This document shows positions 1 through 8,164 of a stretch of 64,000 nucleotides of DNA, piece by piece (positions within the stretch are counted from its first letter, which is position 1; every line of letters starts with the position of its first letter). A model generated the notes under the pieces. It saw only the letters and a list, made by a program, of their open reading frames with translations. It was not told where the DNA came from and did not search any database. The DNA comes from Egibacteraceae bacterium (GTDB lineage: Bacteria; Actinomycetota; Nitriliruptoria; Euzebyales; Egibacteraceae). A program made the position numbers and the translations under genes. The stretch lies in assembly GCA_030447925.1 (NCBI GenBank), contig JAUJNX010000001.1:1084973-1148972 (forward strand), read 5' to 3'.

Positions 1-6
1 CGGCGC

Positions 7-521
7 TCAGTCGTCCAGGGTGGTCATCAGGGCGGTGAGGAGCTCCTCCTGGAGCCAGCCCAGCCAGGTCAGGGCGATGGTGGTGGGGTCGGTGCGGGCG
101 GCGGCGCGGCGCCACTGGGACTCGTCGGTGATGCCCACGACCATGGCCAGGGTCAGCCGCGCGTCGTTCAGGGCCGACAGCCAGGCGTCGGCCTGCTCGG
201 GGGTCAGGTCCGCCGTCCACACCCCGCGGCGGACGGCGCCGCCGTCCAGCGTGGCGGCGAAGTCCTCCACGGCGGCGAGGCGGTCGTCGGCAGGGCTGGT
301 GCCGACGAGCTGGCGGTACTCCAGCTCGTCCATCGGGTCGTCGTAGGCGGCGGGGAACAGCCGCTCCCGCACCCAGCCGGACCCGGTGTCCAGGTCGCGG
401 TCGCCGGACAGCAGCGGGCGGAGCTGGCCGGGCAGGCTGCGCAGCAGGTCGCGCTCGCGGGTGCCCAGGCGCACGCGGTACCCGCCCTCCGACAGCCGAC
501 GGACCCCCTGCCCAGCGCCAT
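7..521 (-). CDS. DUF2017 family protein, 5' end out of frame
   Basis: Acidic protein of unknown function from the DUF2017 family, which in actinomycetes normally follows clpS, as it does here. The clean reading frame starts at a GTG at 474 and gives 155 residues. Codons upstream of that GTG still look like family N-terminus (VRRLSEGGYRVRLGTRERD) but have no start codon before a stop. An ATG at 519-521, one base after the clpS stop, lies in another frame. Adding one base in the five-G run (minus strand, near 505) would join the two. I therefore place the true start at 521 and suspect a lost base. The alternative is a real start at 474. Confidence 0.75.
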
Positions 522-522
522 G

Positions 523-825
523 TCAGTCCCGCGACAGCGTCGCCTGCAGCCCGTGGGCGTGCAGGCGGGTGACGTCGCTCTCGGACTTCTCGCGCGGGCC
601 GCTGGCCACGATCGCCTTGCCCTCGTGGTGGATCTGGAGCATCAGGCGGTTCGCGGTCGGCTCGTCGTGCCCGAACAGCTTGCGCAGCACGAACACGACG
701 TAGGTCATCAACGTCACCGGGTCGTTCCAGACGATGACGTTCCAGGGCCGGTCGCGCTCGTCCCGCTCGTCCTCGGCGGGATCGTCCACGCGCTCCGGCG
801 CGATCAGCGGTGCGGCGGTGGACAT
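523..825 (-). CDS. clpS: ATP-dependent Clp protease adaptor ClpS
   Basis: ClpS binds the N-domain of ClpA/ClpC-type unfoldases and delivers N-end-rule substrates to the ClpP protease in the cytoplasm. The 100-residue protein has an unstructured acidic N-terminus (about 1-25) and then the ClpS core: the [20 protein letters not shown] stretch that holds the substrate pocket, and the later [13 protein letters not shown] segment. Length and order are typical. It is followed by the DUF2017 gene on the same strand. A short 25-base gap separates it from the divergent phosphatase gene. Confidence 0.95.
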   Translation of the reverse strand: MSTAAPLIAPERVDDPAEDERDERDRPWNVIVWNDPVTLMTYVVFVLRKLFGHDEPTANRLMLQIHHEGKAIVASGPREKSESDVTRLHAHGLQATLSRD

Positions 826-850
826 CTGGCCGTCAGCCTACCCTCGCGCC

Positions 851-1525
851 ATGGAGCGACGAGCATGGATCATCCGCCACGGCCAGAGCGAGTCCAACGC
901 GGGCCTGGCCACCCAGAGCGCCGGGAGCGCGCGGCTGACCGACCGCGGCCGCGCGCAGGCCCGCCACGGCGCCGCGGCGTTCCCCTCGGCGCCCGACCTG
1001 ATCGTCGTGTCCCCCTACGAGCGCGCGGTCGAGACCGCGGCCCCGACCGTCGAGCGGTTCCCGCGGACCCCGGTGGTGACCTGGCCGGTCGAGGAGTTCA
1101 CCTACCTGTCGGCGGCCAACCGCAAGGGCACCGACAACGACACCCGCCGGCCGCTGGTGCGCGCCTTCTGGGACCGGGCCGACCCGTTCCACGTCGACGG
1201 CGAGGGGGCGGAGTCCTTCGCCGGGTTCCTGGAGCGGGTGCGCGCGGCGCTGGACCGCCTGGCCGACGGGGACGCGCCCTTCACGGCGGTCTTCGGCCAC
1301 GGCCTGTTCCAGCGCGCGCTGCTGTGGCTGCTCCTGGTCGGGCCGGTCGAGCCGACGCCGGCCGCGATGCGGGCCTGCCGGGCGTTCGCCACCGGGACGC
1401 CGACGCCCAACGGCGCGATCGTGCCGCTGCGCCTGGACGGGGCCCGCACCTGGACCTCCGCGGTCCGCACCGACCACCTGCCGGCGGACCTGGTCGACGC
1501 GCTCACCTGGGACCCGGCCGAGTAG
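851..1525 (+). CDS. Histidine phosphatase (phosphoglycerate mutase-like)
   Basis: A 224-residue member of the histidine phosphatase superfamily. The phosphate-accepting motif is RHGQSES near residue 9, and the second catalytic histidine is in FGHGLFQRALL near residue 156. The substrate cannot be read from sequence; relatives act on phosphosugars or phosphoproteins. I chose the ATG at 851 because a TACCCT -10-like hexamer at 839-844 places the transcript start exactly on it, so the message is probably leaderless. It is transcribed away from clpS and converges on ligD with one base between the stops. Confidence 0.85.
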   Translation: MERRAWIIRHGQSESNAGLATQSAGSARLTDRGRAQARHGAAAFPSAPDLIVVSPYERAVETAAPTVERFPRTPVVTWPVEEFTYLSAANRKGTDNDTRRPLVRAFWDRADPFHVDGEGAESFAGFLERVRAALDRLADGDAPFTAVFGHGLFQRALLWLLLVGPVEPTPAAMRACRAFATGTPTPNGAIVPLRLDGARTWTSAVRTDHLPADLVDALTWDPAE

Positions 1526-1526
1526 C

Positions 1527-4204
1527 TCAGCCCTCGCCGGGCAGCAGGGGGACACCGGTCGCGTCGCGGGGCGTCGCGTCGGGGCGCATGCCCCTGTAGA
1601 CGGGGGCGCGCAGGCGGCTGACCTCGGTGCGTTCGGTGTACTCGACCAGGCAGACGAGGTCGGGGCGGACCCAGCGGGCCCGCCGCCGTCGGGGCTGGGC
1701 CTCCGGGGGCAGGCGGGTGAGGTCCGCGAACGGCGGCGCGTCCGCCTCGCGCTCCTCCAGCAGGGCGAGGACGCGGGCGAGCTCGGCGTCGTCGAAGCCC
1801 GAGCCCACCCGGCCCACGTACTCCAGGGTCGGCGCCCCGCCCTCCGGCCGCGGTTCCAGGAAGCCCACCAGGAGCGCGCCGACGGTGCCCCCGCGCGCGC
1901 CCTCGCCGGGCAGCCAGCCGCCGACGACCGCCAGCGCGCGGGACCGCGCCTTGACCTTGCGCCAGTCCGGTGACCGCCGGCCGGGGTGGTAGCGCGAGGT
2001 CCGGCGCTTGGCGACGACGCCCTCCAGCCCGTGCGCGGTGACGGCCGCGAACAGGGCCCTGCCCCTGCCGGGGACCGGCTCGCTGGGGACGACGCGCGCG
2101 CCGGGGACGACGAGGTCGGCCAGGACTCGCTGGCGCTCCTCCAGCGGCCGGTCCAGCAGCGCCACCCCGTCGACGGCGAGCACGTCGAAGACCACGTAGG
2201 TGATGGGGGAGCGGCGCGCGGCGCGCGCGGCCTGCTCCCCGCGGACGTGCATGCGGTGCTGGAGGAGCTGGAAGTCGGGCCGGCCGTCCGCGGTCAGCGC
2301 GACGAGCTCGCCGTCCAGCACCGCGTTGAAGGCCAGCACCCGCTCCCACAGGTCCGCGAGCTCGGGGTAGCCGCCGGTGATGTCGTTGCCCAGCCGGCTG
2401 ACCAGGCGGGTCGACCCCTCCTCGCCGAAGCCGGGGCGGGTGACCGTCGCCAGCGCGCGCACGCCGTCCCACTTCACCTCGAACGACCAGTCGTCGCCGT
2501 CGAACGGCTCGGCCCACGGCGACGCGAGCATCGGCTCAAGCGGCGGCGGCGCGGGGGGCGCGGGGGCGGGCGGGGCGGCGCGGGTGACCATCCACTGCGA
2601 CGGGTCGTCGCGCCCGATGCGGAACAGGTGGTACTCGCCGGTGTGGCGGTCGCCGTGGAGGCGGACGGTGACCTTGCCGTCCTTCCACTCGACGGTCTCG
2701 TAGGTGCCGCGGTCCCAGATGCGCATCTCCCCGCCGCCGTACTCCCCGCGGGGGATCGTGCCGGAGAAGTCGAGGTAGGCCAGGGGGTGGTCCTCGGTCT
2801 GGACGGCGAGGTGGCGCAGGCCGGGGACCTCGGGCAGGCCCTTGGGCAGGGCCCACGACGGGGCCGTGCCCTCGTGCTCCAGGCGCAGGTCGTGGTGCAG
2901 GCGGGTGGCCAGGTGGTGCTGGACGACGAAGCGCGGGCCGCCGTCGCCCGGGGCGGCGGGCGCGGCGCCGGACGGCTCGGGGGTGACCCGGAAGTCGCGC
3001 TTCGCGTCGTAGGCGGCCAGCGCGGGCGCAGGGCCGGCGGGGGGCGGCGCGGGGTCGGCAGGGTCGGCGGGGGCCGGCGCGGGGTCGGGCGCAGGCGCCG
3101 GCTCGGTGGGCGGGTCGGCGGCGGGCGGGTCGGCGGTGGGCGGGTCGGCGGCGGCCGGGGCGGCGGGTGCCGGGGTGCTGGGGCGGCGCGCGGGGGCTCG
3201 ACGCGGTGGCGGGGTTCGGCGTCGGCGCGGGGGGGGGGGGTGACGCCCAGGGCGGCCATCGCGGCGGTCAGGTCCTGGCCGCCGCGCAGGACGGCGGCGA
3301 ACGCCCGGGCGGGCTCACCGTCCAGCCGCGGCCACACGGTGCTGATGGTGAAGTCGGTCGGGGCGACCCCGCGCTCCACCTCCTCCCAGCTGAGCGGGGT
3401 GGCGGCGGGCGCCGCGCGCTCGGGCCGCAGGCACCACGTGGCCGCGATGTTCTTGCCCTCGGTGTTCATGCCGTGGTCCAGGAAGATCGCGTCCCCGCGC
3501 CGGCCGATCTCCCAGGTCATCGTCGTGCGGTCGGGCGCGGCCCGGTTGATGAGCGCGAACACCGCACCCACCCAGGCGCGCACGTCGGTGGCGGGGTGGA
3601 CGCGGTCGACGGGCACGTACACTTGCATGCCGGTCGCCCCCGACGTCCGCGGGTACCCGCGCAGGCCCAGCCCCTCCAGCACGGTGCGCACGAGCAGCGC
3701 GACCTCCGCGGCGTCGGCGAAGGTCGCGGCGCCCATCGGGTCCAGGTCGAAGAACGCGTAGTCGGGCCGGCCGATCCGGTCGACTCGGCTGTGCCAGGGG
3801 TGCAGCTCGATGCACCCGGCGTTGGCCAGCCACAGCAGCCCGGCGCGGTCGTCTGCGAGCAGGTAGTCGACGCGCTTGCCGTCCTCGACCGACACGACGG
3901 GGGCGCGCCGCAGCCAGGCCGGTGTGCCCGGCGGCGCCTGCTTGGCGTAGAAGAACGGCCCGTCCGCACCCTCGGGCATGCGCTTCATGGTCAGCGGGCG
4001 TCCCGCGAGGTAGGGCAGGACGGCGGGGGCGACGTTCCAGTAGTAGGTGAGCAGGTCCGCCTTGGTCAGCCCCTCCGGCCCCCAGTAGACCTTGTCGATG
4101 TTGGTCAGCTTCACCTGGACGCCGTCGGTGGCCACGACCCAGTCGCGCCCGGCCCGCTCGGCGGGCAGCGGCTCGGGGAACGGGCGCGTCGTCGGGACCT
4201 CCAT
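1527..4204 (-). CDS. ligD: Multifunctional NHEJ ligase LigD (Pol-PE-Lig), reading frame broken in the linker
   Basis: LigD carries out bacterial non-homologous end joining with Ku. Three domains follow in the mycobacterial order. The polymerase/primase domain covers about residues 1-300, with the FFDLDPMG metal site. The 3'-phosphoesterase domain has HHLATRLHHDLRLE and SGTIPRGEYGGG. The ligase domain has EVKWDGVR (nucleophile lysine), TYVVFDVL, GLEGVVAKR and DWRKVK. All motifs are intact. The polymerase half and the PE-ligase half lie in different frames. The break is in a Pro/Ala/Asp-rich linker between about 3130 and 3240, which holds a run of 12 G (3229-3240) and a 15-base tandem repeat (3111-3150). 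One added base restores a single polypeptide of about 890 residues. It may be an assembly error, a slippage site, or two separate proteins. Confidence 0.88.
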
Positions 4205-4225
4205 CGCCACAGGATCACCCCGCCG

Positions 4226-4783
4226 TCAGGCGTAGTCCATCCACAGCAGCGCCCGGGTCCCCGGGGCGACCGCCTCGTACCGGTGCGGCGCGTCGCCGCC
4301 GAAGGACGCCAGGTCGCCGGGCTCCAGCGTGACCGAGGCGGCCTCGGGGCCCGCGCGCAGGGTGCCGTCGAGGACCAGGACGTGCTCCACGACGCCGGCG
4401 ATGTGGGGTTCGGCGTGGCGGGCCGCGCCGGGCTCGATCTCCAGCAGGTACAGCTCGGTCGACCCGCGCCGCGCGCTGGTCGCCAGCAGCCGCGCGCGGT
4501 ACGGGGCGGAGTCCGAGCCCACCTGGACGCCCTCCCCGGCGCGGACGACGCGGACGTCGGGGACCGGGGTCTCGATCAGGCGGCCGAACGGCACGCCGAG
4601 CGACCGCGCGATCGACCACAGCGTCTCCACGCTCGGGTTGGCGTTGCCGGACTCCAGCTGGGACAGCGTCGACTTGCCGACCCCGGCCGTGGCCGCGAGC
4701 TGGCCGAGGCTGAGCCCTGCGCGCTCGCGGAGCTCGCGGACGTTGCGCGCCACGGTGGTCACCAGGGCGGTCGCGTCGTCCAC
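4226..4783 (-). CDS. XRE-family regulator with C-terminal cupin domain
   Basis: A 185-residue transcription factor. An N-terminal helix-turn-helix (about 12-66: LRERAGLSLGQLAATAGVGK and following) is joined to a C-terminal cupin (about 105-183) that probably senses a small ligand. The GTG start at 4783 is preceded by AGGAGG. It is divergent from azlC, with only 28 bases between the starts. Their -10 elements overlap (TATAGT on this strand, TATACT on the other, 4798-4805), so binding at this promoter would affect both genes. Control of AzlCD export, possibly of branched-chain amino acids, is inferred from position only. Confidence 0.85.
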   Translation of the reverse strand: MDDATALVTTVARNVRELRERAGLSLGQLAATAGVGKSTLSQLESGNANPSVETLWSIARSLGVPFGRLIETPVPDVRVVRAGEGVQVGSDSAPYRARLLATSARRGSTELYLLEIEPGAARHAEPHIAGVVEHVLVLDGTLRAGPEAASVTLEPGDLASFGGDAPHRYEAVAPGTRALLWMDYA

Positions 4784-4797
4784 GTGCCCTCCTGTTC

Positions 4798-4805
4798 ACT
4801 ATACT
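4798..4805. promoter_or_regulatory. Overlapping divergent -10 elements for the XRE gene and azlC
   Basis: The bases ACTATACT contain TATACT reading right (4800-4805) and TATAGT reading left (4803-4798). TATACT ends 7 bases before the azlC ATG at 4812, so the azlC message is probably leaderless. The leftward element precedes an AGGAGG ribosome binding site and the XRE gene start. Confidence 0.6.
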
Positions 4806-4811
4806 GGCCAC

Positions 4812-5555
4812 ATGGTTCCATCAAATCGTACGATCCTGGTGCAAGCGCTGGCCATGGGCCTGGCGGTCGGGGTGTTCGGGGTCTCCTACGGCGTCCTCGC
4901 GGTCGCGGCGGGCCTGCCCGCGTCCATGGTCGTGGCGATGTCGGTGCTGGTGTTCTCGGGCGGGGCGCAGTTCGCGGCGGTCGGCATCGTGGCAGCCGGC
5001 GGCGGGCCGTGGGCGGCGGTCGTGCCCGGGCTGCTGCTCAGCACGCGGTTCGTGCCGCTGGGGCTGGCCGCGGCGCCGTTCCTCGGCGGGCCGGCCCGGT
5101 TACGGGCGGTGGCGGCCCACCTGCTCATCGACGAGAGCGCCGCCGTGGCGCTGGCCCAGCCCGACGCGCGGTCCGCGCGGCGGGCGTTCTGGTCGACGGG
5201 GCTGGTGCTGGGGGTGACCTGGCTGGCCGGGACGGTCGTCGGCGCCTTGGCCGGGACGGTCGTCCGGGACCCGGCGGTCCTGGGGCTGGACGCCGCGTTC
5301 CCCGCGGGCTTCCTGGCCCTGCTGGCCCCGCTGGTGCGCACCCGGCGCCAGCGCGCGGCGGCGGTCGCGGGCGCGGCCCTGGCGGTGGCCACGACCCCGG
5401 TCTCCCGCTGGGCCTGCCGGTGGTGGTCGCGGTGGCGGGCGCTCTCGTCGCCCTGGCCGTCCCCCCGGCCCGGCCCGACCGCCGGGACCCGACCGCGGCG
5501 ACGCCGCCGGGGTGGCGGGCGGCGGCGCGGGGCGGCGCGGGCGGTGCGGCCGTGA
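4812..5555 (+). CDS. azlC: AzlC-family permease, frame broken near 5400
   Basis: Large subunit of the AzlCD exporter family, whose characterised members export branched-chain amino acids or analogues. Helical membrane segments begin in the N-terminal part (LVQALAMGLAVGVFGVSYG, then FSGGAQFAAVG, LLLSTRFVPLGLAAAPFLGG), the typical AzlC signature. Near 5395-5410 the family sequence leaves this frame. The last membrane helix (GLPVVVAVAGALVALAVPP) continues in the frame that is restored by adding one base. The original frame ends in a TGA at 5553 that overlaps the azlD GTG start. A base is probably missing from the assembly; otherwise the last helix is lost. Confidence 0.82.
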   Translation: MVPSNRTILVQALAMGLAVGVFGVSYGVLAVAAGLPASMVVAMSVLVFSGGAQFAAVGIVAAGGGPWAAVVPGLLLSTRFVPLGLAAAPFLGGPARLRAVAAHLLIDESAAVALAQPDARSARRAFWSTGLVLGVTWLAGTVVGALAGTVVRDPAVLGLDAAFPAGFLALLAPLVRTRRQRAAAVAGAALAVATTPVSRWACRWWSRWRALSSPWPSPRPGPTAGTRPRRRRRGGGRRRGAARAVRP

Positions 5556-5860
5556 CCTGGGCGGCGCTCCTGGTGCTGGCGGCAGGGACCTACGCGTGCA
5601 AGGCAGTCGGGCCGCTGCTGCTGGGCGACCGGCCCCTGCCGCCCGCCGCGGCCGGGGTGCTCGCGCTGCTGCCGGCCGCCCTGCTGGCCGCGCTGGTGGC
5701 CACCCAGACCGTCGGCGACGGGCGCGCCCTGGTGCTGGACGCCCGCCTGGCGGGCGTGGCCGCCGCGGGGGTGGCCGTCTGGCTGCGCGCCCCGTTCCTG
5801 GTGGTCGTGGCCGTCGGCACCGCCGTCGCCGCGGGCCTGCGCGCCCTCGGCCTCCCCTGA
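5552..5860 (+). CDS. azlD: AzlD-family small membrane subunit
   Basis: A 102-residue hydrophobic protein with about four membrane helices (TWAALLVLAAGTYACKAVGP, ALLPAALLAALVATQ, LAGVAAAGVAVWL, APFLVVVAVGTAVAAGLRAL). It is the usual partner of AzlC in the export complex. The GTG start at 5552 overlaps the azlC stop in a GTGA, a coupled arrangement. The size matches the family. Confidence 0.85.
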   Translation: MTWAALLVLAAGTYACKAVGPLLLGDRPLPPAAAGVLALLPAALLAALVATQTVGDGRALVLDARLAGVAAAGVAVWLRAPFLVVVAVGTAVAAGLRALGLP

Positions 5861-5938
5861 CGACCCGCAGCCGCCGCACCCGCCGGACCGGGCCGACCCC
5901 GTGCCGTCCCGGGCAGCCTGGCCCGTGTCCCGCCGCGC

Positions 5939-6430
5939 TCAGCCGAACAGCTCGGCGACGTCCACGGTGACGCCGGGCAGGGTCGCGGCGGCCACGAGCC
6001 CGTCGCGGTGCTCGGTCCGCCGCGCGTAGCCCGACGCGTACAGCGCCGCCTTGGCGCCCAGGTCCAGCGCCTGGCTGGTGCGCGCCACCTCGACCACGAG
6101 CAGTGGCTTGTCCGCGTGCGCCGTGCGGTAGCGCCCCGAGGGGACGACCGCGAGGTCCGGCTCCGGCTCCGACGTCGGGCCCGCCGCGAGCGGCAGCTGC
6201 ACGCGCAGGTCGAACTCCGGGGGAGGCGGCGCGCCAGCGTCCGCTGCAGCCACTGCACCGCGTCGGCGAGGCGCGGGTCCTGGGGTTGTCATCTCGACCA
6301 GCACCCCCTGCAGCAACTCCACGAGGTCGTCGCCGAGGGCCCCGTCCGCCACCAGCCGCTCGTACTCCGCGCGGCGGAGCGGCCGCACCTGACCCGGCAC
6401 GGCCCGCACCACGTCGGCGGTCGCGGACAT
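5939..6430 (-). pseudogene. Uma2-family (DUF820) nuclease-fold remnant
   Basis: The ends match the Uma2/DUF820 restriction-endonuclease-like family: N-terminal RPLRRAEYERLVADGALGDD and LLQGVLVEMT, central FDLRVQLPLAAG and EPDLAVVPSGRYR, KPLLVVEVARTSQ, and C-terminal DGLVAAATLPGVTVDVAELF. Two things are wrong. About 30 codons between 6278 and 6232 only make family-like sequence (including QWLQRTLARRL) in a neighbouring frame, so two single bases appear to be missing. In addition, the part that normally carries the EYWVVD-type segment is absent between YASGYA and RRTEHRDG, a loss of about 35 residues. It is probably non-functional. The ATG at 6430 gives the best start. Confidence 0.7.
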
Positions 6431-6531
6431 CCCGCGGAAGTGTATGGGGGCGCTCGGGCCCTGATGAACGGGTAGAACTAAGGGTCTACGCGGGGTCATT
6501 CCCCAATCCCGCCGCAGCGGAGGTCACCGCC

Positions 6532-7341
6532 ATGCCGGCCCGCACCCTCTGGAAGGGCACCCTGTCGTTCGGCCTCGTCACCATCCCCGTCGGGCTGTAC
6601 ACCGCGACGGAGGACAAGTCGCCGTCGTTCAACCAGCTCCGCGCCTCCGACCACAGCCGCATCGGCTACAAGCGGGTGGCGAAGGCGGACGACACCGAGG
6701 TCCCCTACGACGAGATCGTCCGCGGCTTCGAGTACGAGCGCGACCGCTACGTCGTGTTCGACCGTGACGAGATCGAGGCCCTGCGCCCGCCGTCGAGCCG
6801 CACCATCGAGATCCAGCAGTTCGTGCCGCTGGAGCAGATCGATCCGATCTACTTCGACCGGCCCTACTACCTCGCCCCGGACCCGTCCGGCGCGAAGGCG
6901 TACGGCCTCCTGTCGGAGGCGATGCGCGACAGCAAGTCCGTCGCCATCTGCAAGATCACGCTGCGGGACAAGGAGCACCTCGCCACCCTGCGCCTGCGCG
7001 ACGACGTCTTCGTCCTGGAGACCATGCACTGGCCGGACGAGATCCGCGACTTCGCGCTGGCCGACGTCGACATCGACGAGGTCCCCGAGCCGCGGTCCCA
7101 GGAGGTGAAGATGGCGAAGCAGCTCATCGCCAGCCTCACCGAGGACTTCGACCCGACCGCCTGGACGGACGACTACCGCGCGAAGGTGCTCGAGGCCGTC
7201 CAGGCCAAGGTCGAGGGCGCCGAGGTCGTCGTGCAGCCGACGGAGGGCGAGCCCGCCACCGTCGTGGACCTCATGGAGGCCCTGCGCGCCTCCGTCGACG
7301 AGGCCAACGCCCGGCGCAAGGAAGGCCCCAAGGCGTCCTGA
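6532..7341 (+). CDS. ku: Non-homologous end joining protein Ku
   Basis: A 269-residue bacterial Ku. It forms a homodimeric ring that threads onto double-strand break ends and recruits LigD. The core starts at LWKGTLSFGLVTIPVGLYTA and includes YDEIVRGFEYE, IYFDRPYYLAPD and the conserved helical arm sequence (EVKMAKQLIASLTEDFDPT). The ATG at 6532 follows GCGGAGG. The C-terminal tail is short, without the long lysine-rich extension of some species. ligD lies 2.3 kb away on the other strand. The stop overlaps the fxsA start (TGATG), so the two are co-transcribed. Confidence 0.95.
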   Translation: MPARTLWKGTLSFGLVTIPVGLYTATEDKSPSFNQLRASDHSRIGYKRVAKADDTEVPYDEIVRGFEYERDRYVVFDRDEIEALRPPSSRTIEIQQFVPLEQIDPIYFDRPYYLAPDPSGAKAYGLLSEAMRDSKSVAICKITLRDKEHLATLRLRDDVFVLETMHWPDEIRDFALADVDIDEVPEPRSQEVKMAKQLIASLTEDFDPTAWTDDYRAKVLEAVQAKVEGAEVVVQPTEGEPATVVDLMEALRASVDEANARRKEGPKAS

Positions 7342-7805
7342 TGCCGCTGCTGCTGGTCGTCGCCTTCATCGTCGTCCCGCTGGTCGAGCTCGCCGTCATC
7401 CTCCAGGTCGGGGACCTGATCGGGCTCTGGTGGACGATCGCGCTCCTGCTGACGGTCTCGGTCGCGGGGTCCTGGCTGATCCGGCGGGAGGGCACGCGGA
7501 CCTGGACGGCGTTCCGCGACGCCCTCGCCCGCGGCCGCCCGCCGGCGGTCGAGGTGGTCGACGGCGCCCTGGTGCTGGTCGGGGGCGCGCTGCTGCTCAC
7601 CCCCGGCTTCGTCACCGACATCGCCGGGCTGTCCCTGGTGTTCCCGCCGACCCGCGCCCTGTGGAACCGCCTGATCCGCCGCCGGGCGACGTCGCTGCTC
7701 ACCCTGCGCGTGTTCGGCGGTCCCCGCCCGCCGCGGGGCCGGCCCCCCGCCGGCGACGCCGGGCGGGTCGACGTCATCGACGTCGACAGCCGCGAGCAGC
7801 CCTAG
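7341..7805 (+). CDS. fxsA: FxsA-family membrane protein
   Basis: A 154-residue inner-membrane protein of the FxsA family; the E. coli member alleviates F-plasmid exclusion of phage T7, but the general role is unknown. Three hydrophobic segments are visible (LLLVVAFIVVPLVELAVIL, WWTIALLLTVSVAGSWLI, LVGGALLLTPGFVTDIAGL). The GALLLTPGFVTD motif is diagnostic. The C-terminus is charged and cytoplasmic. It is translationally coupled to ku. Confidence 0.88.
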   Translation: MPLLLVVAFIVVPLVELAVILQVGDLIGLWWTIALLLTVSVAGSWLIRREGTRTWTAFRDALARGRPPAVEVVDGALVLVGGALLLTPGFVTDIAGLSLVFPPTRALWNRLIRRRATSLLTLRVFGGPRPPRGRPPAGDAGRVDVIDVDSREQP

Positions 7806-7885
7806 CCCGCGGTCCCCGCCGGCGACGTCGGCCTGCATCAGGGCTGGCCGCCGCGCCTCTCCTGTACCGACAGGAGGTGGTCGCC

Positions 7886-8095
7886 GTGGCGGATTCGACG
7901 ACCTGCCCGGCGTGAGGGCGGCCGGCGGAGGTCGAGGGGCGCTTCGTGCTGCCGAGCACCGACGGGCCGCTGGAGCACGTGCGCAGCCGCTGCGTCCAGC
8001 GGCACTGGTTCGCCATGCCGGTCGCGGCCCTGCCCGCGGTCGCACCGGCCCCGCCGGCCGGGGCGGCGCCGGTCGCGGCGCCCCCGGCGGTCTGA
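7886..8095 (+). CDS. Small zinc-ribbon-like protein with in-frame TGA at codon 10
   Basis: A GTG at 7886 is preceded by a perfect AGGAGG (7872-7877, 8 bases upstream). Nine codons end in TCPA, then comes TGA (7913-7915). The same frame continues for 59 more codons as GRPAEVEGRFVLPSTDGPLE and HVRSRCVQRHWFAMPV, followed by an Ala/Pro-rich tail and a normal TGA at 8093. If the first TGA were TGC the start would read CPACGRP, a standard zinc-knuckle turn. Codon use after the TGA is normal for the window. A nonsense mutation or base error is most likely. Selenocysteine at a metal-ligand position is conceivable, but no clear SECIS hairpin is visible. It lies between fxsA and the nuclease gene. Confidence 0.6.
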
Positions 8096-8164
8096 CCGCT
8101 CACCGTCCACAGGTGCGGGAGGCGGTTGGCGCCGCTGGCGGGCCGGGGTGCGTACGGTGCAGGC

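Noticed and set aside
3105-3155. Possible CRISPR or minisatellite in the ligD linker
   Set aside because: The 15-base repeats are few, contiguous without spacers, and translate as ADPP[A/T] units of a flexible linker.
1986-5860. Large plus-strand open frames opposite ligD (1986-3761 and 3167-5860)
   Set aside because: Shadows of ligD and the XRE gene. Only the last part of the second frame (5552-5860) is real, as azlD.
7913-7960. SECIS element after the TGA of the small zinc-ribbon gene
   Set aside because: I could not draw a stable hairpin with the expected loop at the right distance, so selenocysteine is kept only as an alternative.
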